Position numbers and translations under genes: made by a program. This document shows positions 1 through 6,577 of a stretch of 64,000 nucleotides of DNA, piece after piece (position 1 is the first letter of the stretch; each line of letters opens with the position of its first letter). The stretch comes from Christensenella sp. UBA1385 (lineage in GTDB: Bacteria > Bacillota > Clostridia > Christensenellales > Aristaeellaceae): assembly GCA_002305755.1 (NCBI GenBank), contig DBQV01000025.1, positions 62,371 through 126,370 on the forward strand, in the 5' to 3' direction. Below the pieces are notes generated by a model. The model did not search any database, was not told where the DNA came from, and saw only the letters and a program-made list of their open reading frames with translations.

Positions 1-605
1 GCGCGCCGGTGCCCGGCTACCGCGAGGAGGAAGGGGTGGACGAGGCTTCCAAAACGCCCACCTATGTGGCGCTGCGCGCGCAGATCGACAACTTCCGCTG
101 GGGCGGCGTGCCCATCTACATCCGCGCGGGCAAACGGCTGGACAGGGCGCGCACCCAGATCGTGATCGAGTTCAAGCGCCTGCCGGGCGTCAACTTCTAT
201 AAGGAGTTTGAATCCCAGCCCGCCAACCTGCTGGTGATCGAGGTGCAGCCCGCGGAGGGCATGTATTTCCGCATCAACTTAAAGCGCCCGGGCACGGATT
301 TCAATATGGAGCGGGTGGCGCTCAACTACGCCCAGCACAGCCGCTTTGCGGGCAATGTGCCCGAGGCCTACGAGCAGCTGCTGCTGGAAGCCTACCGCGC
401 CAACTCCTCGCTGTTCACCCGCTGGGACGAGCTGGAATACTCCTGGCGCTTTATCGAGGGCATCGAGACCCACTGCCCGGCCGACCGCGGCGCCTTCCCC
501 AACTACGCCGCGGGCTCCCGCGGGCCCGAGGCGGCCGACCGAATGATCGCTCTGGACGGCCGCAGGTGGTGGGATATCGAATTGCCCTGCGACGGCAACT
601 CGTAG
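1..605 (+). CDS. zwf: Glucose-6-phosphate dehydrogenase, C-terminal part (5' end outside window)
   Basis: Oxidises glucose 6-phosphate to 6-phosphogluconolactone with NADP+, the first step of the oxidative pentose phosphate pathway, in the cytosol. About 200 C-terminal residues are visible in the frame ending at 605. They carry the family's dimer-barrel hallmarks: the IDNFRWGGVPIYIRAGK segment, followed by an IEFKRLP strand and the Glu-rich C-terminal helix with WRFIEGI. The reading frame is open to the window edge, so the start and the N-terminal Rossmann domain lie upstream. No terminator is obvious after the stop; the next ORF starts 141 bases downstream. The identification is secure from the conserved C-terminal motifs. 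Confidence 0.95.
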   Translation, partial: APVPGYREEEGVDEASKTPTYVALRAQIDNFRWGGVPIYIRAGKRLDRARTQIVIEFKRLPGVNFYKEFESQPANLLVIEVQPAEGMYFRINLKRPGTDFNMERVALNYAQHSRFAGNVPEAYEQLLLEAYRANSSLFTRWDELEYSWRFIEGIETHCPADRGAFPNYAAGSRGPEAADRMIALDGRRWWDIELPCDGNS

Positions 606-746
606 AAGCTTTGCGGATGCGGGCGGCAGGCTCCGCTCCTGATAGCGCCTGAACGGCAAAGAAGCGGGAGACGAACGCCCGGAAAGAGTCTTCTGTGCCC
701 GCCTGCGCTGATATCGTGATTTTCAGCGGCAAAAGGAGATTCATCG

Positions 747-923
747 ATGAAATGCCCTAACTGCGGAGCGGATCTCCCAAATGACGGCAGTCCCTGCCGG
801 TATTGCGGCACGCATCAGGCAGCGCGGCCTGTCGCGCCTTCGCAGCGGGAGATGGATGACGCCGCGCTGTTTCAAAGGCTCGAATCCTCCTATCATTTTG
901 TGTTCTCGGACAAGAACATATAG
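747..923 (+). CDS. Small zinc-ribbon protein, probably truncated
   Basis: A 58-residue ORF with an excellent ribosome binding site (AAAAGGAG at 731-738, eight bases before the ATG). The N-terminus has two CxxC knuckles, CPNC at residues 3-6 and CRYC at 17-20, as in the zinc ribbons that open many Clostridia membrane and regulatory proteins. The rest is a polar linker with no membrane segment. Its last codons and stop (921-923) fall inside the left end of a MITE-like element that starts near 917, so the frame looks interrupted and a longer ancestral protein is likely. No function is assigned beyond metal binding. Confidence 0.6.
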   Translation: MKCPNCGADLPNDGSPCRYCGTHQAARPVAPSQREMDDAALFQRLESSYHFVFSDKNI

Positions 924-1066
924 AATTGTTCATGCATCCAAAGCGGCGAGGACTTCTGGTTTGAAAAAAGGAGCGAAAGCGCAGCAGCGCTGTGCCAGGC
1001 TTTCAGCGACACAGCACCGGACCAAAATGGCCATCCGGGCGATGCGTCAACAAGTTGAATTGATAT
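917..1066. mobile_element. MITE-like element, copy 1
   Basis: A non-coding stretch of about 150 bp that matches 48719-48878. Identical or near-identical blocks are ATGCATCCAAAGCG (932-945), an AGGAGCG core near 970, and the right end at 1040-1062, which agrees at 20 of 23 positions with 48852-48874. The ends are imperfect inverted repeats: GTTCATGCATC on the left faces GATGCGTCAAC on the right. There is no transposase. It interrupts the zinc-ribbon ORF on its left and ends just before the ribosome binding site of the cyclase gene. Boundaries are approximate. Confidence 0.6.
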
Positions 1067-1083
1067 GAGAAAGGGAGAACATC

Positions 1084-1716
1084 ATGCGCATCATTGATAT
1101 TTCCATGCGGATCGAGCCCCGCATGCCCACCTACAAAAACAGGCCGGAGAAAGCCCCTGTGCATAGCTGGGCCGCCCGCCTGCCGCAGGACAGCGTGAAC
1201 GAATCCCTGTTCACCATCAACCTGCACACGGGCACCCACCTGGACGCCCCCCTGCACATGCGGGAGGGCGGCGCGACGGCGGAAGACTATCTGCCGCTTG
1301 ACAGGCTGATCGCCAAGGCCAGGGTGTTTGACCTGACCGGCGTGCGCGACGGCATCACGGCGGACGACCTCGCCCCCCTCGACATCCAAAAGGATGACTT
1401 TGTGCTGCTGAAAACCGCCAACTCCTTCGACGAAAGGGCCGGCGGCGAAAAGTTTGTCTATGTCAGGGAAAGCGCCGCGCTCTACCTTGCCCAAAAGGGC
1501 GTGAGCGGCGTGGGCATCGACGCGCTGGGCATCGAGCGCGACCAGCCCGGCCACAAGAGCCACCACGCCCTGCTGGACAGGGGCATCCTGATCTTGGAAG
1601 GTCTGCGCCTTGCGGATGCAGAACCGGGCGAATATACCCTCATCGCCCTGCCGCTCAGGCTGGCCGGCACGGAGGGCGCGCCCGCAAGGGCGGTGCTGGT
1701 GGAGGGGCTGGCGTAA
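1084..1716 (+). CDS. Cyclase family protein (kynurenine formamidase-like)
   Basis: A 210-residue metal-dependent hydrolase of the cyclase/KynB family (PF04199), which acts on formylkynurenine or related amides, lactones and cyclic substrates. The diagnostic metal-binding motif HTGTHLDAP is at residues 47-55, and a second conserved block GVGIDALGIE near 140 is followed by a HH pair. Length matches the family. The start is supported by GAGAAAGGGAGAAC directly upstream. It stands alone between a MITE-like element and an intrinsic terminator, so context does not reveal the substrate. No tryptophan-catabolism genes are nearby, hence the kynurenine role is not assumed. Confidence 0.85.
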   Translation: MRIIDISMRIEPRMPTYKNRPEKAPVHSWAARLPQDSVNESLFTINLHTGTHLDAPLHMREGGATAEDYLPLDRLIAKARVFDLTGVRDGITADDLAPLDIQKDDFVLLKTANSFDERAGGEKFVYVRESAALYLAQKGVSGVGIDALGIERDQPGHKSHHALLDRGILILEGLRLADAEPGEYTLIALPLRLAGTEGAPARAVLVEGLA

Positions 1717-1720
1717 CAGC

Positions 1721-1764
1721 AGGCCCGGCAAGGCAGACGCCTTGACCGGGCCTTTCTCTTTCTA
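1721..1764 (+). terminator. Intrinsic terminator of the cyclase gene
   Basis: A hairpin with arms AGGCCCGGCAAGGC and GCCTTGACCGGGCCT (one bulged base, four-base loop) is followed by TTTCTCTTTC. It begins 5 bases after the cyclase stop codon and separates it from the convergent PhnB-like gene. Confidence 0.8.
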
Positions 1765-2247
1765 TTCTCCCCTGAGCGCCGCAAGGAGCTCCCCGATCAC
1801 CAGTTTTTTCATGCCGAACATGGCGGTATTCATGCGCAGGAGCTGCTCCGGGCTCGCGTCCCTCATCCATTCCTCCAGACGGGCCGGCACGATCTGCCAG
1901 GAAAGGCCGAATTTGTCGGTCAGCCAGCCGCACTGGCTCTCCTGCCCTTCGCGGCAGAAGGCCTCCCACAGGCGGTCGATCTCCTCCTGCGTGTCGCAGC
2001 CCACCATCAGCGAGACGGCGGGCGTGAACTGAAACACGGGGCCGCCGTTGATGGCGATGTATTCCTGCCCCATCAGGGTAAAGGCCACCGTCTGCACGCT
2101 GCCCTCGCTCCGGCCCGAGACAGCCGCGCCCGCCGCGTCGTAGCGTGTCATACCGGTGATGGCGGAATCCTCAAGCAGCGAGGTATAGAACCTGGCCGCC
2201 TCCTCCGCCTGCGTGTCGAACCACAGGTTGGTGATGATCTTCCGCAT
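1762..2247 (-). CDS. VOC family protein, PhnB/3-demethylubiquinone methyltransferase-like
   Basis: A 161-residue cytosolic protein of the vicinal-oxygen-chelate fold, PF06983 type. The typical pattern is visible: KIITNLWFDTQAEEAARFY at the N-terminus, a central FQFTPAVSLMV strand, and C-terminal GWLTDKFGLSWQIVP. The methyltransferase name is historical; members are glyoxalase-fold proteins of mostly unknown activity. The start at 2247 was chosen over an in-frame ATG at 2292 because AGAGGAAG lies just before it and the fold begins there. It follows thrB by 63 bases on the same strand and may be the last gene of that operon. Confidence 0.85.
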   Translation of the reverse strand: MRKIITNLWFDTQAEEAARFYTSLLEDSAITGMTRYDAAGAAVSGRSEGSVQTVAFTLMGQEYIAINGGPVFQFTPAVSLMVGCDTQEEIDRLWEAFCREGQESQCGWLTDKFGLSWQIVPARLEEWMRDASPEQLLRMNTAMFGMKKLVIGELLAALRGE

Positions 2248-2310
2248 GTTGTTCTTCCTCTCTTCGGAGCGTTTGCGCCGATCAGGCAACATACCCTCGG
2301 CAGGCGCCGT

Positions 2311-3198
2311 TCAGCCCGGGGCGATGATGGACGCCCCCTCCCGGCAAAGCTGAAGCGGGATCGCGCAAAAGCGGGAGCGAGCCTTTCGGAGGGCCTTATT
2401 CATCTGACTGGGAAAGCCCCGATCCAAATACAGGCAGAGCAGGCTTGGCCCCGCGCCGGACAGGCAGCAGGCCGCGCCCAATCCCTCCGCCTCCTGTTTC
2501 AGCTCCCCGGAGCCGGGGATCAGGGCGAAACGCGCATCCTGATGCAGCCTGTCCTGCATGGCGGCGCGGATCAGGGGAATGTCGCCGTCCTCCAGCGCCC
2601 GCAGCAGGAAGGCGGCCCGGGAGAGGTTGAACACGGCGTCCTCCATCGGCACGCAAGCAGGCAGCGCGGCGCGGGCCACACCGGTGCGCAGCTCAAAATC
2701 CGGCACGAGCGCGAGGTAGCGCAGCGAGGGATGGACTGTGCAGGGAAGCGTGAGCACGCGGCCCTGCTCCATCACGGAGACGCGCATCCCCCCGTACAGG
2801 GCGGGCGCCACGTTGTCGGGGTGCCCCTCCATCTGCGCGGCGAGATCCAGAATATCCTGCCACGCGAGCTGCAGATCATGCAGCCGGTCCGCCCCAAGGA
2901 TGCCCCCTACTGCGCAGGCCGCGCTGCTGCCGAGTCCGCGCGACAGGGGGATGTCCGAATCAATATGCAGGCGGAGGCCTTTGGGCTCCCTCCCGGCCGC
3001 CCGCAGCGCGTGCAGATAGGCGCGCCAGACCAGATTGTTCTCATTCGCCAGCTCCGGCGGGCAGCCCGTGATCTCAAGCCCGCCCTCCGTTTCCTCAAAA
3101 TCAAAGTGCGCGCAGAGCGACAACGCCAAGCCCAGGCAGTCAAAGCCGGGGCCCAGGTTGGCGCTGGTCGCCGGAACGCGCAGCCTTACCCTCTCCAT
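2311..3198 (-). CDS. thrB: Homoserine kinase
   Basis: Phosphorylates L-homoserine with ATP to O-phosphohomoserine, the substrate of threonine synthase, in the cytosol. It is a GHMP kinase of 295 residues, the usual length. Visible motifs are the N-terminal PATSANLGPGFDCLG, the phosphate-binding PLSRGLGSSAA loop at 84-94, and the C-terminal LSGAGPSLLCL block. Its start overlaps the end of thrC by 13 bases, so translation is probably coupled. Order in the operon is thrC then thrB; hom is not in the window. Confidence 0.96.
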   Translation of the reverse strand: MERVRLRVPATSANLGPGFDCLGLALSLCAHFDFEETEGGLEITGCPPELANENNLVWRAYLHALRAAGREPKGLRLHIDSDIPLSRGLGSSAACAVGGILGADRLHDLQLAWQDILDLAAQMEGHPDNVAPALYGGMRVSVMEQGRVLTLPCTVHPSLRYLALVPDFELRTGVARAALPACVPMEDAVFNLSRAAFLLRALEDGDIPLIRAAMQDRLHQDARFALIPGSGELKQEAEGLGAACCLSGAGPSLLCLYLDRGFPSQMNKALRKARSRFCAIPLQLCREGASIIAPG

Positions 3199-4661
3199 GT
3201 TTCCGCCTCCTGCCGCACGCGGCGCACGATATCCCCGCTGTCGATCACTTCGCCGTGCAGGACGGGCCTGTCTTCCAGCCCGCGAAGGCCCGGGGGCAGC
3301 GACAGCCCGGCGACCTGTGCCAGCCGCGCGGGCAGGCTGAGATCATCCCGCAGCGGGCTGTGCCCCAGCGCGCGCAGCGCGGCATAGGAAAACTTGAAGG
3401 GCGAGGCGGTGGAGAGGACCACACGGGGGCCTTCCTCCCCCTGCAGCGCCTGCTGCCCCAGCCAGGCCGCAGCGGTGTGCGGATCCATCAGGTAACCGCA
3501 GCGCCGCCACACCTGACCCATCGCCGCGAGCGCCTGCCCGTCGTCGGACGAAAAGCCCGAAAACTGCGCCCGGACAGCGGCCAGCGTGCCGCCGTCCACG
3601 CGGTAGCGGCCTTCCTCCGACAGCCCGCGCATCCACGCCGCCACACGCGCCCCGTCCCGCCCGGAGGCTTCGTACAGCAGCCGCTCCAGATTGCTTGACA
3701 CCAGGATGTCCATGGAGGGGGACAGCGTCTTTTTCAGCGCCCGCCGCCTGTCGTACACGCCGGTCTCCAGAAAATCCCTCAGCACGCTGTTGGCGTTGGA
3801 GGCGCAGACCAGCATGCCCACGGGCAGGCCCATCCGCCCCGCCATCCACCCGGCAAAGATGTCGCCAAAGTTGCCGCTGGGCACGGCGAAATGCGCCCGC
3901 TGCCCCGCCTTCAGCGCGCCGATCTTCCGCAGCCGGCGGATGGCCGCGATGTAGTACACGATCTGCGGCACAAGCCTTCCTATGTTGATGGAATTGGCGC
4001 TCGACAGCCTTACGCCGGAGGGCAGGGCCGCCCCCAGCTCCAAAAAAGCGCGCTTCACGCCGGACTGAGCCTCGTCAAAGTTGCCCCTGATGCCCACCGC
4101 CCGCACGTTATCCCCGGGCATGCGGGTCATCTGCGCCAGCTGAACCGCGCTGACGCCCCTCTCGGGGTAGAACACCAGCACGCGAAAGCCCGGCAGGTCC
4201 AGAAAGCCGCGCATGGCGGCGGAGCCGGTGTCGCCGCTGGTGGCGGTAAGCACAAGGTATCCTTCCCCTTGATCCGTCTTCTCCCTCGCCAGCGCCATCA
4301 GGCGGGGCAGGGCCTGCAGGGCCAGATCCTTGAAGGCCGCCGTAGGGCCGTGGCTGAGCTCCAGCACAAAGCTGTCCCCCACGGGCACCAGGGGGGCGAT
4401 CCCGGGCAGGTCAAAAGCGGGGCCGTAGGCCGCGCAGGCCGCTTCCTCCAGCCCCCGGTCATCCAGGCCGGGCAGCAGCGCCCGGAACACGCGCGCGGCC
4501 AGCGCGGCGTAATCCTCGCCTTCGCATTCGCCATCCGCCAGATCGCTGAGATCGGGGTAGCGTTCGGGCAGATAGAGGCCCCCGTCCGGCGCGGCGCCCG
4601 CCAGCAGCGCCCGGGCTGCCGAAACGGCGGGGCTCTGGCCCCTGGTGCTCAGGTACAGCAC
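3186..4661 (-). CDS. thrC: Threonine synthase
   Basis: PLP enzyme converting O-phosphohomoserine to L-threonine and phosphate. The 491-residue protein is of the longer class found in Clostridia, yeast and Gammaproteobacteria. It begins with YLSTRGQSPAVS, has the PLP lysine in TAAFKDLALQ (Lys111), the TSGDTGSAA loop and an FAVPSGNFGDI phosphate-binding segment. The start codon is GTG, three bases past the stop of the upstream secreted-protein gene, without a strong ribosome binding site of its own, which suggests translational coupling. It overlaps thrB downstream. Confidence 0.96.
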   Translation of the reverse strand: MLYLSTRGQSPAVSAARALLAGAAPDGGLYLPERYPDLSDLADGECEGEDYAALAARVFRALLPGLDDRGLEEAACAAYGPAFDLPGIAPLVPVGDSFVLELSHGPTAAFKDLALQALPRLMALAREKTDQGEGYLVLTATSGDTGSAAMRGFLDLPGFRVLVFYPERGVSAVQLAQMTRMPGDNVRAVGIRGNFDEAQSGVKRAFLELGAALPSGVRLSSANSINIGRLVPQIVYYIAAIRRLRKIGALKAGQRAHFAVPSGNFGDIFAGWMAGRMGLPVGMLVCASNANSVLRDFLETGVYDRRRALKKTLSPSMDILVSSNLERLLYEASGRDGARVAAWMRGLSEEGRYRVDGGTLAAVRAQFSGFSSDDGQALAAMGQVWRRCGYLMDPHTAAAWLGQQALQGEEGPRVVLSTASPFKFSYAALRALGHSPLRDDLSLPARLAQVAGLSLPPGLRGLEDRPVLHGEVIDSGDIVRRVRQEAETWRG

Positions 4662-4664
4662 GTT

Positions 4665-6329
4665 CTACCGCGCCGCCCAGAGCCGCGCGATTTCGTCCGC
4701 CATGCGCTGCGCCAGCTCTCCGTAGCTGCCCGAGCCATCCGGCATCATCAGATCCGGATGGAAGGGTTTGTTTTCGTTGCCCTGATAGTAGTTGGCCAGG
4801 AAGCCGATGCTGACCAGCGCCTTGTCGCCCGCCACGCGGAAGGGCTCGCCAAAGGGCAGGCTGCCCTCGCCGCCCGCCGCGAAGGCGGCCTCCTCGGGGC
4901 TTGCGTAGACGCGCAGCCGCTTATAGCGCATCAGCGTGGGCTCGCTCGCCTTCTCAAGGCTCACGGTCAGCATCCCCTGATCGCCCTCGATGAGGGCGGT
5001 GCCGATCAGGTAGCCGTCCTCGGTGACCAGCGGCACGCTCCGGCGGGACGGCGCGCTCAGGTCTACGGGGATGAGCCGCTCGCCGCTCCCCGCCAGGGCG
5101 CTGTCCAGCTGGCCGGCCAGCGGGCCGTAGGCCTGAGCGGGCACCTCGTAGCGATAGCCGCGCGGGGCGAAGGTGCGCGTCCTGGCCTGCTCGCCGCAGC
5201 GCAGGCAGCCGGTGGCCTGCAGGCCCATCCGGCTCAGGCTCGGCTCCCGCACCGTGACCCACACTTCGTCGGATTGATGCCCGAGCGCCTTCAGCCGCCG
5301 GGTCTCCTGGCGGCCGCACAGGGTACAGGCGCGCAGCTCCGTGCCCCGCTGGGTGCAGGTGGGCGCCACCGCCACCGACCAGGCGCCGTAGACGTGATCC
5401 GTCTTTGGCAGCACGGTGCTCAGGCTCTCGCCGCAGCGGGCGCAGACGCTTACCGAAAGGCCGGTCGCCTGACAGGTGGGCGCGGGGCCGATCACCGCCG
5501 TCCCCCAGCTGTGCCCGAGAGCCGCCAGCGCGCGCAGCTGCTCGATGCCGCAGCGGGTGCAGGCGCGGGCCTCCAGCCCCGGCGTGGTGCAGCCAGCCGC
5601 CGTCTTCTGGGAATAAGGGCCGAAGCTGTGCCCCAGGGCGGGCACGGCGCGGGTCCACTTGAGGCCGCAGCGGGTGCAGAGCGCCTGCTCGCTGCCGGCG
5701 GCCGTACAGGCGGGGGCCAGGGTCTGGGTAAAGGTGCCCCAGTCATGCCCCAGCGCCGCGGTGACGACGGTATTTTTTCTCTGGCCGCAGCGCTTGCAGA
5801 CATCCTCCTCCACCCCCACGCTGCTGCAGCCGGCGGCTGTGACCCTGTGCTCCCAGTCGTGGCCCAGGGCCGGGGTGCTCTGGTACTCGCTCTCAAAGCA
5901 CACGGAGCAGGTGCGCCGGTTCGTGCCTCCCGTCAGGCAGGAAGCGGCAGCGGAGCTTGTCCACTCGCCGAAACTGTGTCCGCCAAGGCTAGGCGTCTTC
6001 ATGCTTTCCTGAGCGCCGCAGCGCCTGCAGCTGCGGCGATTCAGCCCCTCGCGCACGCAGCCCGCCGCCTGCGCCACCTGCCAATCGCCCCAATCATGGC
6101 CCAGCGCGGCGGTGGGGCGGAACTCCGTGGGCGCGGGGCAGCCCTCGGCGCCGCAGGTGCGCATCTCGCGCCCGCCCGAGGTGCAGCCCGCGGGCGCGGA
6201 AGGATCGGCGACCCACGCGCTCCAGGCATGCACATGCTCCGCCCGGCCCCTCGGGACGGGGGCCAGCGCAAAGCTCAGGCTCAGTATCAGGATCAGCGGC
6301 AGGATCAACCGTTTCGCAATTGTACGCAA
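4665..6329 (-). CDS. Secreted protein with nine CxxC/GHxW repeats
   Basis: A 554-residue exported protein of unknown function. A hydrophobic signal segment (LILPLILILSLSFALAPV) is followed by about nine repeats of 37-45 residues, each with one Cys, a later CxxC knuckle (for example CRRC, CKRC, CTRC) and a GHDWG/GHSFG-type end. Such modules occur in large surface proteins of gut Clostridia and look like metal- or disulfide-stabilised units. The last 200 residues are a unique domain without cysteines. The start is taken as TTG at 6329, behind AGGGGGAG, because a consensus promoter covers the alternative ATG at 6362. It is the first gene of the thrC-thrB operon. Confidence 0.75.
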   Translation of the reverse strand: MRTIAKRLILPLILILSLSFALAPVPRGRAEHVHAWSAWVADPSAPAGCTSGGREMRTCGAEGCPAPTEFRPTAALGHDWGDWQVAQAAGCVREGLNRRSCRRCGAQESMKTPSLGGHSFGEWTSSAAASCLTGGTNRRTCSVCFESEYQSTPALGHDWEHRVTAAGCSSVGVEEDVCKRCGQRKNTVVTAALGHDWGTFTQTLAPACTAAGSEQALCTRCGLKWTRAVPALGHSFGPYSQKTAAGCTTPGLEARACTRCGIEQLRALAALGHSWGTAVIGPAPTCQATGLSVSVCARCGESLSTVLPKTDHVYGAWSVAVAPTCTQRGTELRACTLCGRQETRRLKALGHQSDEVWVTVREPSLSRMGLQATGCLRCGEQARTRTFAPRGYRYEVPAQAYGPLAGQLDSALAGSGERLIPVDLSAPSRRSVPLVTEDGYLIGTALIEGDQGMLTVSLEKASEPTLMRYKRLRVYASPEEAAFAAGGEGSLPFGEPFRVAGDKALVSIGFLANYYQGNENKPFHPDLMMPDGSGSYGELAQRMADEIARLWAAR

Positions 6330-6360
6330 GGTCTGTCTCCCCCTGTTATTCTTTTGAAGC

Positions 6361-6389
6361 ATCTTATCACAGGCGCCCCATCATGTCAA
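6361..6389 (-). promoter_or_regulatory. Sigma-A promoter of the secreted protein-thrC-thrB operon
   Basis: On the minus strand TTGACA (6384-6389) and TAAGAT (6361-6366) are spaced by 17 bases. Transcription should begin near 6354, which excludes the upstream ATG at 6362 as a start codon. Confidence 0.75.
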
Positions 6390-6498
6390 AAACGGTCTCC
6401 GCCGCCACCATGCCGCCCCGGCCGGCGCGGCCCGCGCGCTCCGGCTGCCGACAATTTGTAAATTGATGATATTTTTCTCGAATGATGAACATTATTTG

Positions 6499-6527
6499 TT
6501 GACCATGTAATGAATCTGTAATATACT
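6499..6527 (+). promoter_or_regulatory. Sigma-A promoter of the SH3-repeat protein gene
   Basis: TTGACC (6499-6504) and TATACT (6522-6527) with a 17-base spacer, 50 bases before the start codon, within an AT-rich patch that stands out from the GC-rich surroundings. Confidence 0.75.
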
Positions 6528-6577
6528 GCTTGTGGAATATTCTGCGGTTTTCGCGCAGCGAAGGGTAGAGGTGCTCC

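Noticed and set aside
605..746. A gene or RNA between zwf and the zinc-ribbon ORF.
   Set aside because: No ribosome site with a sensible frame and no stable structure was seen in these 140 bases.
781..1068. A 95-codon ORF overlapping the MITE-like element.
   Set aside because: It runs through the end of the zinc-ribbon ORF in another frame and the inverted repeats of the element, with no ribosome site.
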